From: Candidatus Melainabacteria bacterium
Lineage (GTDB): Bacteria > Cyanobacteriota > Vampirovibrionia > Obscuribacterales > Obscuribacteraceae
Length of the DNA: 64,000 nt
Assembly (NCBI GenBank): GCA_016212515.1
Contig: JACRFZ010000096.1
Coordinates: 164,681 to 228,680, forward strand
Reading direction: 5' to 3'
Part shown: piece after piece, positions 27,793 to 36,499 of the stretch
Position numbering within the stretch: the first letter of the stretch is position 1
Layout: every line of letters begins with the position of its first letter
The notes under the pieces: model-generated
Databases searched by the model: none
Told to the model about the DNA's origin: nothing
Seen by the model: the letters and a program-made list of their open reading frames with translations, nothing else
Made by a program: the position numbers and the translations under genes

Positions 27793-27878
27793 AGGTTATC
27801 AGTCTGATAACCATTTGTCAAGATTCAAGCTTCGGGCGGCGATTAATGTAAGTTATCATTGTGATAACCGGGTGTCAA
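27793..27878 (-). promoter_or_regulatory. Two tandem promoter-operator units of higBA
   Basis: Read on the minus strand, each unit has TTGACA (27878-27873; 27821-27816), then 17 bases, then a -10-like TAACTT (27855-27850) or TAACCT (27798-27793). The spacer of each contains a palindrome: GTTATCA-TTG-TGATAAC (27852-27868) and GGTTATCA-GTC-TGATAACC (27794-27812). The units start 57-58 bases apart. A palindrome between -35 and -10 is where an antitoxin repressor would block polymerase directly. Confidence 0.8.
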
Positions 27879-27879
27879 G

Positions 27880-28540
27880 CTCTTGAGGCAACCTACCCCA
27901 AAAGACATTCGAATTCTGTGGCCCAGTTTGTAGCAACATGTGTGTCTAGTCGGGACCGTTAAGGCCGCTCTGCGCAAGCGACAAAAAACCGAAACCCGCG
28001 TCATCAAGGAAAGCAATCAACTAGTCTTAAAGAGAATAACTGTCTAGGCATTCTCGCCGCCTCCACCCTCAACTTTTGGCTTAATGCCGGGAAATGCCCT
28101 TATCGAAGCCGTTTTTATGCACTGGATCGCTGGTCTAGTTCGTCAACACAGTCCTCGTTCCAGCGTCCAATAATTTGTCGGAGAACGGATTGCGTCCCAC
28201 GGTGCTTGGACGAAGAGAATGGTTGTTTGCAGGCTAGAGCGAGGTTTGTATCTCGGGAGCAATTTACGTGAGCTTCGTGCAGACTTGCCGGCGATTGAAC
28301 ATCGATTCCTTTTGAATGCCTGGCGGGTGTGCTCACTCGGTCTCGGTTTGCATACACGAAGACCGTGGGTTTGTGCCTTCCAGGTCGCGGGTAAATGCAA
28401 AAAGAAGAACTTTCATAACCATAACTCCACACTATGAAGGTGCCATCATTGGGCCGGCGGGTCAACACGCCGTATCTGGAACCCCTGCGCATACCTTTGT
28501 TGCGGCTAGTCCTTCATTCCGAAAGTGGCATGCTCGGTTC
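27880..28540. other. Gene-poor stretch around the right island end
   Basis: No convincing gene. On the plus strand, 27934-28047 is open and ends in a basic, helical-looking stretch (KAALRKRQKTETRVIKESNQ) stopping three bases before the right repeat, a position where an integrase gene end is often found; too short to assign. Minus-strand 28115-28492 and plus-strand 28316-28615 are open but have no ribosome binding sites and no recognisable family. Confidence 0.4.
28050..28067 (+). repeat. attR-like 18-bp repeat
   Basis: An exact copy of the tmRNA 3' segment at 25148-25165. Flanking bases differ on both sides, and no tmRNA body precedes it. Confidence 0.85.
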
Positions 28541-28569
28541 TTGAATGCATGTGGTGCGTGTGCTAACAT
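28541..28569 (+). promoter_or_regulatory. Sigma-70-type promoter for the agmatinase gene
   Basis: TTGAAT (28541-28546), a 17-base spacer, then TAACAT (28564-28569), 31 bases before the start codon. An AGGGGA ribosome binding site precedes the ATG at 28600. Confidence 0.55.
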
Positions 28570-28599
28570 GCGCCTTCCATTGATAGGGGACAATACGTC

Positions 28600-29562
28600 A
28601 TGCCAGGCATCTTGAGCGGGGACAAACTAGCCGGTCGCATACCTTATCAGGGTTTGGTTACGTTCTGGCGAGCACCGCACACTCAAGCACTGGAGAATGT
28701 CGACCTTGCTGTCTATGGCGTTCCCTTTGATTGCGAAATCTTCTATCGCCCAGGAACCCGCTTTGGCCCTCGCGCGATTCGCGAGCAATCTGTTTATGTA
28801 GGTTTGGCTTCCCCGCACTGGCCGTTTGATTTTGACTTGCGCGAGAAATATAACGTCATCGACTACGGTGACATTGTGTTTTATCCCGGGCGAGTGGAAG
28901 AGATGCTAAGCAATGTCGAAAACGAAGTCGGCGAGATGTCGGCGCGAGGGATTGGAACGCTCGGACTGGGCGGCGATCACCTTGTGGCTTACCCTGCATT
29001 GAAGGCTCATGCAAAGACCCATGGTAAGCTGTCGCTCGTTCACTTCGACGCACATACCGACACCCACGACGGTCCGTTTTTGAATCATGGAAGCATGTTC
29101 ATTTACGCTGCCAGAGAAGGTCTCATTGATCCGGAGACTTCGGTTCAGATTGGCATTCGTACGTTTATTCCGCCGGATACGAAGTTTAATGTGATGACAT
29201 CACACGAGTGTCTGGACATGAAGAGCAAAGAAATCGTGGAGAAAATTCGCACGTTGGTAGGCGATAATCCTTGCTATATCTCTCTCGATGTTGATGGAAT
29301 GGACCCCGCCTATGCGCCTGGCACGGGAACCCCACTTCCCGGTGGTATTACTTCAGCCATGCAGCGAGAAATTCTCTGGGGATTGCAGGGGCTGAATGTC
29401 GTTGGATGTGATGTGGTGGAGGTTTCGCCGCCTTACGACCCTTCGCAGGTGACATCAGTTTTGGGCGCCACCCTTGGGCTGGATATGTTGTACATCCTGG
29501 CGGCTTCCCCCGCTCTGCAAAAGGTCAAGGCGAAAGAGTCGATGGGAACTGCACAAACATGA
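28600..29562 (+). CDS. speB: Agmatinase (ureohydrolase family)
   Basis: 320 residues. Binuclear manganese ligands are present: LGLGGDHLVAYPAL (GGDH), SLVHFDAHTDTHDG (DAHxD) and SLDVDGMDPAYAPGTGTPLP (DVDxxDP). NHGSMFIYAAREGLIDPETS and VQIGIRT match E. coli SpeB closely, favouring agmatinase (agmatine to putrescine and urea) over arginase; guanidino-acid hydrolases in the same family remain possible. Start ATG is supported by AGGGGA and a promoter upstream. The stop overlaps the acetyltransferase start (ATGA). Confidence 0.9.
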   Translation: MPGILSGDKLAGRIPYQGLVTFWRAPHTQALENVDLAVYGVPFDCEIFYRPGTRFGPRAIREQSVYVGLASPHWPFDFDLREKYNVIDYGDIVFYPGRVEEMLSNVENEVGEMSARGIGTLGLGGDHLVAYPALKAHAKTHGKLSLVHFDAHTDTHDGPFLNHGSMFIYAAREGLIDPETSVQIGIRTFIPPDTKFNVMTSHECLDMKSKEIVEKIRTLVGDNPCYISLDVDGMDPAYAPGTGTPLPGGITSAMQREILWGLQGLNVVGCDVVEVSPPYDPSQVTSVLGATLGLDMLYILAASPALQKVKAKESMGTAQT

Positions 29563-30389
29563 AGCGGCTTCATCTCGACTCAAGTATTATCTGCCGGCTA
29601 GACGCTGCGGAGCATGCGTTTTTCGGTGGTATCGCGCGTGCCACCAATCAGATAGCCGGAAGTGACGTCTGTTCGGTGATTGAGAAACGCGGCTTTCGCG
29701 CATACTTTGCCCCCACCGTCAGTGATCCTCTCTTTAACAGAATGCTCATTTCTACGGAATGCGACGTCTCAGAAGTTGGCGCAGTCTTGGACGGTCAGTT
29801 CGGAGAAGCACAGCGGCATATCGAGATCAGCCCGGGGGCACTGAATGAGGAACTCGGCGCCGCGTTATCGGCTCGTGGTTACGCGCAGACGCAATTTCTT
29901 CCTATTCTCGTGAATTACACGGAAAACGTATCTGAAGAAGAGCCCAAGCTCGATGTAAAGCTTCTGACTGAACAGGATGAGCTCAGTACTTTTAAGAAGG
30001 TGCTGGTTGCAGGCTGGACTATACCGCCCGCCGAGCTGTCGGAGACTTTGGCAGCGTCGGTCGAGGAATGGATGAAATTGCCCGGTTTCTCTCTAGTTCT
30101 CGCTCTTGAAGGCGACGAAGCTGTTTCTTGTGGCATTTTGCATTGCTTCGATGGAATTGCATTCCTCGCAGTCTCCGCGACGCCGCCGCAATGTCGCGGG
30201 CGGGGCGGTCAGTCAGCGATCGATAGAGCACGGGTTAATGCAGCAAAACAGGCGAACGCCGAATTGATATTCAGCAGAACGTATTTCGCGAGCATCAGTC
30301 AGCGTAATAAAGAGAAGCTGGGATTGAATGTGGCATACATGCGAGCGGAGTGGACGAAGTTACCTGGTATTCCTCGACCGAGGCTTTAG
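29559..30389 (+). CDS. GNAT-family N-acetyltransferase
   Basis: 276 residues. The C-terminal half has the GNAT acetyl-CoA site: FLAVSATPPQCRGRGGQSAI (the R/Q-x-x-G-x-G/A loop) followed by a long helix DRARVNAAKQANAE. The N-terminal half is degenerate and may be a second, acetyl-CoA-free GNAT copy. It overlaps the agmatinase stop by 4 bases, so a substrate related to agmatine or putrescine is an attractive guess, not shown. Confidence 0.75.
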   Translation: MKRLHLDSSIICRLDAAEHAFFGGIARATNQIAGSDVCSVIEKRGFRAYFAPTVSDPLFNRMLISTECDVSEVGAVLDGQFGEAQRHIEISPGALNEELGAALSARGYAQTQFLPILVNYTENVSEEEPKLDVKLLTEQDELSTFKKVLVAGWTIPPAELSETLAASVEEWMKLPGFSLVLALEGDEAVSCGILHCFDGIAFLAVSATPPQCRGRGGQSAIDRARVNAAKQANAELIFSRTYFASISQRNKEKLGLNVAYMRAEWTKLPGIPRPRL

Positions 30390-30560
30390 ATATTCAAGTC
30401 GCGCCAGTCAGTCTGAGATTAATCTCGGTTGCTCGCACCCTCAAGAAAGCGCCCGTGCCAATCCTGCAAACAAGGGGGAGATCTAGATCGTTACTGGCGG
30501 ACTTTTGTCCGGACGTTTTATGGGTGTTCAGTGAGCATAAAGGCTGCTAGTATTGACATT

Positions 30561-31787
30561 ATGGGAAAAGAGAAACCGGACAATGAAGCGGACTTTTTAC
30601 CGGACATCGATAGGGGTGAGCCGGTAGCGCTGCTTGAACCGTTAGTGCTGGGACAAGAGGTTCCTATAAGACCTGAGCTTCAAGATATGTCCTTGTAAAT
30701 AGCAGTTAGATCGGCCGCCCTTAAGAGTTCTATCCCAAGTGCTATCGTTGGTGCACTTGCTGATCTTGCTCGAGTGATGAACTGTTATTACAGCAATCTA
30801 ATTGAGGGGCACGACACTCATCCCTATGACATTGAGCGGGCTCAACGGAAAGATTACAGTAGCGATCCGAGAAAACGTAATCTACAGATTGAGGCCGAGG
30901 CGCATATCGCGGTTCAAAAGTGGATTGATGAGTCGCCCGCTCTGGACATCTTTGACCCACTTGTAGTTTGCGAGATCCATCGAAGATTTTGCGAACTGTT
31001 GCCTGAAGCTTTACTGGTTGTTCAAGATCCCAAGTCAGGCGAAACAGTCCAAGTGATCCCAGGTGAGTTTCGCCTGCGCGACGTTATTGTCGGTCGACAT
31101 GTGCCGGTGAGCGGTGGTGCCGTTCCCCGATTTATGAACCGGTTTCATAGTGCATATTCGAGTCTTAATCGCGTTGAGCGAATTATGGCAACTCCAGCGG
31201 CTCATCACCGATTGTTATTCATCCATCCTTTCCCGGACGGAAATGGCCGCGTAGCTCGCCTGATGTCGTATGGACAATTGCTCACGGCTGCCGATACTTC
31301 AGGGCTTTGGTCTATTGCTAGAGGTCTTGCGCGGAACGTCGAGCAATACAAAGAACATCTGGCTAATTGTGATCAGCAACGATGGGATGATGTTGACGGA
31401 CTAGGTAACTTAAGTCAACGTGCTCTTTTGGAGTTTACGCAGTTCTTTCTGAGGATATGCATCGATCAGATTGAATATATGCAGCGGGTGATTGAGCCAT
31501 CTGGATTGCATAAACGGGTTCTCAATTGGGCTGAGGCGGAACGAGCAAAAGGCGAGCTGTTGCCGGGTGCACCGAAGTTACTCGAAGCGGTCTTATATAG
31601 AGGGCAAATTCCTCGGTCGGAGATTCCCGCGTTGCTTGGCGTTGTTGATCGCCAAGCGCGAAGAGTAGTCTCAGCGCTCTTGCAAAAAGGTGTACTGTGT
31701 TCTGCTGGTGATCGGGAGCCGGTCTGCCTTTCGTTTCCAGTTCAGGCGGCATCCAGTTGGTTTCCTGGCCTATTTCCGCCTAAATAA
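30561..31787 (+). pseudogene. Fic-domain protein gene interrupted by one in-frame TAA
   Basis: A single frame runs from ATG 30561 to 31787, broken only by TAA at 30696-30698. Codons before the stop (EVPIRPELQDMSL) and after it (IAVRSAALKSSIPSAIVGAL, ADLARVMNCYYSNLIEGHDT) together form the usual N-terminal region of this Fic subfamily, where the stop falls at a position that is commonly Glu. Downstream are the inhibitory-type SNLIEG motif, the active site HPFPDGNGRVARLM and a C-terminal winged-helix. Either a recent nonsense mutation (one base from GAA, CAA or AAA), a sequencing error, or re-initiation at GTG 30774/ATG 30777 giving a shortened AMPylase lacking its first helix. Confidence 0.8.
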
Positions 31788-31852
31788 TCTAAGGTTTGCA
31801 GGGTTCGGTGCATCCGCGCGACATGCTTTCGCCAAGATAAAGTAGTCCCTTG

Positions 31853-32239
31853 CTATCGACCTGGCGGCGTTTCTGTTTCTCTCGCAAAACGTTCAATAAC
31901 TTCGATTTTGCCGACGATATTGGCATTGAATTCATCAAGTCTCTCTGCCGGAATCCAGTACTCCTGGTGCACATTGGCGGCACCTACGGTCTGCACTTCG
32001 AAGCTTTTCAAATAGTCTGAAGAAACATGAAACTGAGTTACATAGCCTACGTAGCCGGAAGCTGCATCTTTAGTATTCCAGTCTCGAGCAATTTGAGTGG
32101 CGTACTCCCTGTTCAATACTGGATAAAAGATAGGCTGAATTTCCAGGCGCGGTGGAAAGGCTTTGAACCCTGATTCTTCAATCAGCTCAAATTCTTTCTG
32201 TCCAACCGGGCGAAATAAAATTGTTGTTTCTTTGCTCAT
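31853..32239 (-). CDS. ADP-ribosylation/crystallin J1-like small protein
   Basis: 128 residues: TILFRPVGQKEFELIEESGF, KAFPPRLEIQPIFYPVLNRE, YATQIARDWNTKDAASGYVG, FEVQTVGAANVHQEYWIPAE. I know this pattern as a widespread small family annotated ADP-ribosylation/crystallin J1, of unverified function; the short all-in-one fold resembles an ART-like module. The start was set at ATG 32239 because the upstream 21 codons are not conserved-looking. Convergent with the broken fic gene; whether the two interact is unknown. Confidence 0.65.
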   Translation of the reverse strand: MSKETTILFRPVGQKEFELIEESGFKAFPPRLEIQPIFYPVLNREYATQIARDWNTKDAASGYVGYVTQFHVSSDYLKSFEVQTVGAANVHQEYWIPAERLDEFNANIVGKIEVIERFARETETPPGR

Positions 32240-32401
32240 AGTAAAGTAAGTATATTTGTCGATGAAGGAAACGACAAGCTTGTGCTGCTTCTTGTAAAGC
32301 ATGAAAGCAAGGTAGGCACTGTGTCCTTAGCAATCAGTAATTGAGAGCTTCTCCTTGGCGGTGGGCCATTGAGTGAATATTGCAGTCGTGGGTTCACCAC
32401 T

Positions 32402-32965
32402 TCAGGTCTCAACCAGTTCAACTCTAATCCCTTCAGTCATTAATCCAGAAGCGACAAACTCGGCATCTTGCGGATGACCGGTGAATAGGATAATCTGCCC
32501 GACCTTTTGAAGTTCTTCAGTTAGTTGCCAGGCTTTGTGCCCGGGTATCTTAAGTGTGTGTTGAATCCGTTCCGCCAATCGTTCCGGAATGAGCTTTGCA
32601 TCCCGCTCTCGTATCACGGTCACCGAACAGAGAGCGCTCTGTCCCGGCTCAAGCCATTTTGCATGACCGTGTCGTTCAACCATGTTGTAAGTGATTTGCT
32701 TGCTGTAATGCATGCTGCAATCCGGGCACTGAAATATCAGACCAATATTGTCCATCTGCCTCATGAAGGTTCTGCAGCGAACGCACCGGAAGCTCGATTT
32801 TTCCACCGGCTTCAGTGTTTCGCCGCTAGTGGCGACTGCTGCTGCTGCTACCAATAATTCAGTGAGGAGCGGTGAAAGACCCATGTCTCCTCTGGAACAG
32901 TATAGATAACCATCTTTGGTTGTGAACGGGTCACCGCAGTGGAAACAATAAAGTGCTTCTGTCAT
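32402..32965 (-). CDS. Zinc-ribbon protein with L7/L12- or ClpS-like C-terminus
   Basis: 187 residues. CFHC with a later Cys (LYCSRGD) and a second ribbon CVRCRTF..FQCPDCSMHY give two putative zinc sites. The C-terminal 70 residues (IPERLAERIQHTLKIPGHKA, WQLTEELQKVGQIILFTGHP, DAEFVASGLMTEGIRVELVE) have the helix-helix-strand pattern of ribosomal L7/L12 C-terminal or ClpS folds; inferred by eye. Cytoplasmic. No operon partner. Confidence 0.55.
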   Translation of the reverse strand: MTEALYCFHCGDPFTTKDGYLYCSRGDMGLSPLLTELLVAAAAVATSGETLKPVEKSSFRCVRCRTFMRQMDNIGLIFQCPDCSMHYSKQITYNMVERHGHAKWLEPGQSALCSVTVIRERDAKLIPERLAERIQHTLKIPGHKAWQLTEELQKVGQIILFTGHPQDAEFVASGLMTEGIRVELVET

Positions 32966-33106
32966 TGCGCTATCCTTGCAAAAATGAACACTTCTAGTCT
33001 AATGCTTTTCGGGGTGGCTGGCCTGATTCTGCCGGAGCGCCGCAGCCGGTTCACTGTCCGTTCACCATGCTCTACTAGCATCCTATCAGCGCAAAAAGGG
33101 TTACCG

Positions 33107-33493
33107 ATGATGACCAGCTTACTTCAGATAGCTTATGCCGCGAACATTCTAATCCTCGTTCCGGTGCTGTGTTCTATGTTTCGTGATGGTGGTAGTAAGT
33201 CGATTCGAGCCTTTCAGGGGCAAGTTGAAAACTCGGAGGGGCTTCGCCTTCTTGTGGCTTCTCTCTGGTCGGCAATTTTAGTTCTTTCAATTGCCGGGCT
33301 CTTTCAGCCAAGAGCCTTTGTTTTAGTGCTCATAATGCAAGTGATTTACAAGCTTGTATACCTGCTGGTCTACGTTTTGCCCCGGGCCCTCAGGCAGGGG
33401 TGGCAGTCTATTCCACAGGGGCTTTCTTTTTGCTTTTTGCTGATCGTTATTGTCTGGCCGTTTCTAATTTCGCAAGGAACGAAAAGTCAATAG
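33107..33493 (+). CDS. Small integral membrane protein
   Basis: 128 residues with four predicted membrane helices (LLQIAYAANILILVPVLC; LLVASLWSAILVLSIAGL; FVLVLIMQVIYKLVYLLV; GLSFCFLLIVIVWPFLIS). The ATG at 33107 or 33110 follows AAGGG at an ideal distance; the open frame extends upstream but that part is not membrane-like. No family recognised. Confidence 0.6.
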   Translation: MMTSLLQIAYAANILILVPVLCSMFRDGGSKSIRAFQGQVENSEGLRLLVASLWSAILVLSIAGLFQPRAFVLVLIMQVIYKLVYLLVYVLPRALRQGWQSIPQGLSFCFLLIVIVWPFLISQGTKSQ

Positions 33494-33634
33494 AAAGGTC
33501 TGCAATTGATCCTTCTTTCCTGGCGAGGCCTCTCTGCCTCTAAGTGAACCGGTGTTGTTCCTGTCTCATCTTTGCCGCTTCGCAAGTTCAATAGGGCAAT
33601 TGGCTGCGATAATAGGTGGTCGGGGGAGTTGGCA

Positions 33635-34960
33635 ATGGCAGATGATAGTTTTCAGGTCTTTGAGTCCCAAATAGACCGCTTCGATCTGGCGGAACTTCAC
33701 AGCGAGGATGAATGGCAGGGTTTCTTTGACGATGCCATAAGCCTGCTTGAACATCCAGACACGGGTAAGAAAGATTATGCCATCGAGAGGCTTCAAAAGG
33801 CGGTCTGGGCTGAGAACAGCCAGCGCTACAGGCAGCCTGAATTCAAGCCTGCTGAAGCCGCAGCAAGACTTTTGCCCATTCTTGAGGCAATTGTCCGGCA
33901 GCCTGAGCATCGTGAACAGTGTCTCCTGGCGTTTACCATGTGGAGCGCCTTTAATGATGAGCAGAAGAATGTATTAGCTGACTGGTTAAAGGCGATTCAA
34001 GCTAGGCATATTTTGACTGACGAGGTTGTTACCACGGCTTTCATTCAAGCCAGGCTCTTTGCCTCGGATGACTGGAACGAGGTGAGCGAATTTCTGACTC
34101 CATTTTTTGACCATCAAAATGATCTGCTGCGAGCCAGTGCTGCGGCTGCCTTTGGTGAGATGTACGCAGGCGGTGCGGAACACTTGCCGCCTCTGGCTGA
34201 AACCATGCAACTTGTAAAAGAGTGGGAAATTGAGCGGCCTGGTTTTGCCGGTGCCTTTATCGGCCCGCTGTTAATGGATAGTCTCGGGGACGGCGAAATT
34301 GAGGGTAGCGGCACCAAGCTTACTGACTGGATTCTAGAGATTATAGCCAGGCGAAAGTATGACGAGCCGTATGTGCCCTTTTACAACGGTATTGATTTTC
34401 ATGCTCACGAGATTCTCAGCGCAAACCCGGATGCCGTGGGCAAACTAATCTCACTGGGGGCTGAGTCTCTGGCGGCGATGACCGCCACTGAGGAAGGATA
34501 TCCGATTGTCGGTATGGAAGAGCATCTGGCAAGGCTGGCCGGCTCCAGTGATGATTTTGTCTGCCGTACTTGTTCATGGCATCTGGCTTATCACTATCGG
34601 GTCCTAAATTCCGAAGGTTCGCGCCGAGGTTTCGTAAACCTTGTGGAGCGTGATGAGGTGGACGTTTTTCTGGTTTTTAATCCGGAAGAACTTAAGGATA
34701 GACCCTATGCCGCCACCATTTATCCTAAGCAAGTAGCTTTGTCTGATGAAATAGCCTGGTGGTGGATTGATAGGTTAATACCGCCACCGGTGCGGCCGCC
34801 TATGGAGGCTAATGACTGGCCATATCAAACTCCGCAGATTAGTTCTGATTCGGCTCTCTTTGTTTGGGGAGCATACATGGTCAAATTTCATGGTGACTGC
34901 TCTACGAAAAAGTGGCAGCGGGTCTGGGTCAAGTGGCCGCGCCCCAGCGATGAGTGGTAG
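33635..34960 (+). CDS. HEAT-repeat-like protein of unknown function
   Basis: 441 residues, acidic, largely alpha-helical, with HEAT-like helical pairs (YAIERLQKAVWAENSQRYRQ; NDLLRASAAAAFGEMYAGGA; DDFVCRTCSWHLAYHYRVLN). No enzymatic motif and no signal peptide. ATG 33635 has GGGGGAG upstream, preferred over the open frame start at 33572. Possibly a leaderless monocistronic gene; nothing in the neighbours explains it. Confidence 0.6.
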   Translation: MADDSFQVFESQIDRFDLAELHSEDEWQGFFDDAISLLEHPDTGKKDYAIERLQKAVWAENSQRYRQPEFKPAEAAARLLPILEAIVRQPEHREQCLLAFTMWSAFNDEQKNVLADWLKAIQARHILTDEVVTTAFIQARLFASDDWNEVSEFLTPFFDHQNDLLRASAAAAFGEMYAGGAEHLPPLAETMQLVKEWEIERPGFAGAFIGPLLMDSLGDGEIEGSGTKLTDWILEIIARRKYDEPYVPFYNGIDFHAHEILSANPDAVGKLISLGAESLAAMTATEEGYPIVGMEEHLARLAGSSDDFVCRTCSWHLAYHYRVLNSEGSRRGFVNLVERDEVDVFLVFNPEELKDRPYAATIYPKQVALSDEIAWWWIDRLIPPPVRPPMEANDWPYQTPQISSDSALFVWGAYMVKFHGDCSTKKWQRVWVKWPRPSDEW

Positions 34961-35016
34961 GTGGGGGTTTGTCATTGCCAGGCGGGTTTTCCAGGCAGTG
35001 CTAAAATACTTGCCAT

Positions 35017-35514
35017 ATGCAGGAAGGTTGCGATAAATACAGGCAATTTGAGAGAGATGGCTTTGCTTTGTTGCAGGCTGCGGTGTCGCCTGCACAGATA
35101 GAAGAATTGAGGGATGCGGTGGGGGCCTTTCGCCGCGAAAACTCTACTTCCGGCGCCTCTAATATGCGCAATTTGCTGAGCGGATGCCCTTATGTGAAGT
35201 CCTTTGCAGTCTCCGGCATCGCCTTTGAGATTGCATCCGAGATTTTAGACGTGCCGGCTCTGCCGGTCAGGGCTATTCTCTTTGATAAGACCCCGGCTGC
35301 AAATTGGTATGTCACCTGGCATCAAGATTTGAGCATTCCTGTGAAGGAGCGGCATGATATAGCCGGCTATGGACCCTGGTCTACCAAGGAAGGGGTCTTG
35401 CATGTGCAGCCGCCCGCCTCTTCGGTTTCACAGTCGCCGGCCCATCGACGGGTTCTGCACATTGAATATGCCGGTGTCCAGCTTCCTGCGGGGCTTGCCT
35501 GGGCAGAAGCTTAG
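35017..35514 (+). CDS. Phytanoyl-CoA dioxygenase-like protein with internal deletion
   Basis: 165 residues, where this PhyH subfamily normally has about 240. The N-terminal two thirds are intact: FERDGFALLQAAVSPAQIEE, AILFDKTPAANWYVTWHQDL (HxD iron ligands), GYGPWSTKEGVLHVQPPA. The sequence then jumps directly to SQSPAHRRVLHIEYAGVQLP, the usual C-terminus. The segment between, which carries the distal iron His (LLLHAS) and the RVIPGSH strand, is missing although the frame is kept. The product should not bind iron normally. Its TAG overlaps the next gene's stop in TTAG. Confidence 0.7.
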   Translation: MQEGCDKYRQFERDGFALLQAAVSPAQIEELRDAVGAFRRENSTSGASNMRNLLSGCPYVKSFAVSGIAFEIASEILDVPALPVRAILFDKTPAANWYVTWHQDLSIPVKERHDIAGYGPWSTKEGVLHVQPPASSVSQSPAHRRVLHIEYAGVQLPAGLAWAEA

Positions 35515-36464
35515 GGCGTTTCTGCCAGGTATTCTTCCAGTTTGTCGAAAGATCCTGTCCAGCCCTGCGTCATGCCGCCGCGTGCTTGCACGAAAGTAGC
35601 AAGCTCATCCGGTTTGGTATCGCCGTGGCATTCCCAATTGATGGTGACGCGGGTTTGCTCGCTGCCCTCGGGGGTGAGAGTGACTGTGGTCAGCATCCTC
35701 TCCGGCCAAGTTGGTGCTAGCGGATGGCGAGAGATCTTTTCGTCTTTGTCGCAGAATTCTTGGGTGTAGACGATGCGGTGAGGTTTCTCGATTTCCAGGT
35801 AGTGGGCCCGTGCATACATCTCAATTCCATTGCCCACGAAGTGAGAAAATGTACTGCCACCAGGTATGATATCACGCTTGATAAAGGTCATGGTACTACC
35901 CGTGGTAGCCAGCCATTTTTCCAGGTGGTCCGGATTGGTCCACATTTCGAACATCTTTTCCACGGGAGCGTTGAAGGAGCGGTTGATAACAAAGATCTGT
36001 TTGCCGCCTCTTGTCTCTTCCAGATATTCGGCCAGGCGATCCCAGGTGGCGTTGCCGCCGGCTTTCTTGATGAATTTTGCTATCTCTTCTGCTGCTTCTG
36101 CTGTTGGCAGCTTCATGCACATATCCATGATGGTCTTTCCGTCTTTCTCTAAGAATTGCACAGTGACGCGAAAGAGAGGGGCTTGGGTGTCATTGGCGCC
36201 GTGGTCGTAGACCAGTTTGGCGCATTCTTCCACTTCGAAGTATACGGTTTTGTTCGGGTAGTCTATGCCGTCCGGTCCATGCATTGTGTAGTGCCAGTGA
36301 CCGCCAACTTTCAATTCCTTGCTATGAGTGGTGATGGTGAATCCTCTTGGACCCCACCATTTTGCTGCCTTCTCAGGATCGGTCCAGGCCTCCCAGACTG
36401 CCTTAACGGGAGCATCGTAGACTCTTACGAGTGTCAGTTCGTTGGACTTTTCTTTTACGACCAT
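35511..36464 (-). CDS. Tandem SRPBCC (AHSA1/START-like) protein
   Basis: 317 residues, two consecutive AHSA1-type ligand-binding domains. Domain 1 (about 5-145): VRVYDAPVKAVWEAWTDPEK..WWGPRGFTI. Domain 2 (about 150-317): INRSFNAPVEKMFEMWTNPD..KWL..MTFIKRDIIPGGSTF, ending GWTGSFDKLEEYLAE. These form helix-grip folds that bind hydrophobic ligands; a precise role is unknown. ATG 36464 has GAGG at a good distance; the open frame upstream lacks support. Follows the lipoprotein gene by 35 bases on the same strand. Confidence 0.85.
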   Translation of the reverse strand: MVVKEKSNELTLVRVYDAPVKAVWEAWTDPEKAAKWWGPRGFTITTHSKELKVGGHWHYTMHGPDGIDYPNKTVYFEVEECAKLVYDHGANDTQAPLFRVTVQFLEKDGKTIMDMCMKLPTAEAAEEIAKFIKKAGGNATWDRLAEYLEETRGGKQIFVINRSFNAPVEKMFEMWTNPDHLEKWLATTGSTMTFIKRDIIPGGSTFSHFVGNGIEMYARAHYLEIEKPHRIVYTQEFCDKDEKISRHPLAPTWPERMLTTVTLTPEGSEQTRVTINWECHGDTKPDELATFVQARGGMTQGWTGSFDKLEEYLAETP

Positions 36465-36499
36465 TTTTTCCTCGTTTACACTTGCAGAGTAGGGGGCTA

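Larger units (their letters stand above)
25148..28067. mobile_element. Small genomic island integrated at the ssrA 3' end
   Basis: An exact 18-bp direct repeat, ATTCTCGCCGCCTCCACC, lies at 25148-25165 (inside tmRNA, T-arm and acceptor stem) and at 28050-28067. The interval holds only minus-strand accessory genes (HNH-DUF3298 fusion, a small frame, DUF3775, HigA, HigB). The ssrA 3' end is a classic target of tyrosine recombinases, and integration that rebuilds the tmRNA end while leaving a copy at the far side is the expected outcome. No integrase is visible, so the element is either decayed, mobilised in trans, or the remainder of a larger one. Confidence 0.8.

Noticed and set aside
28115..28615. 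Open frames on both strands upstream of the agmatinase gene
   Set aside because: No ribosome binding sites, no family resemblance, odd residue composition; left as unassigned intergenic sequence.
35511..35514. Overlapping stops (TTAG) of convergent genes as a functional element
   Set aside because: A four-base tail overlap is common in compact genomes and needs no special explanation.
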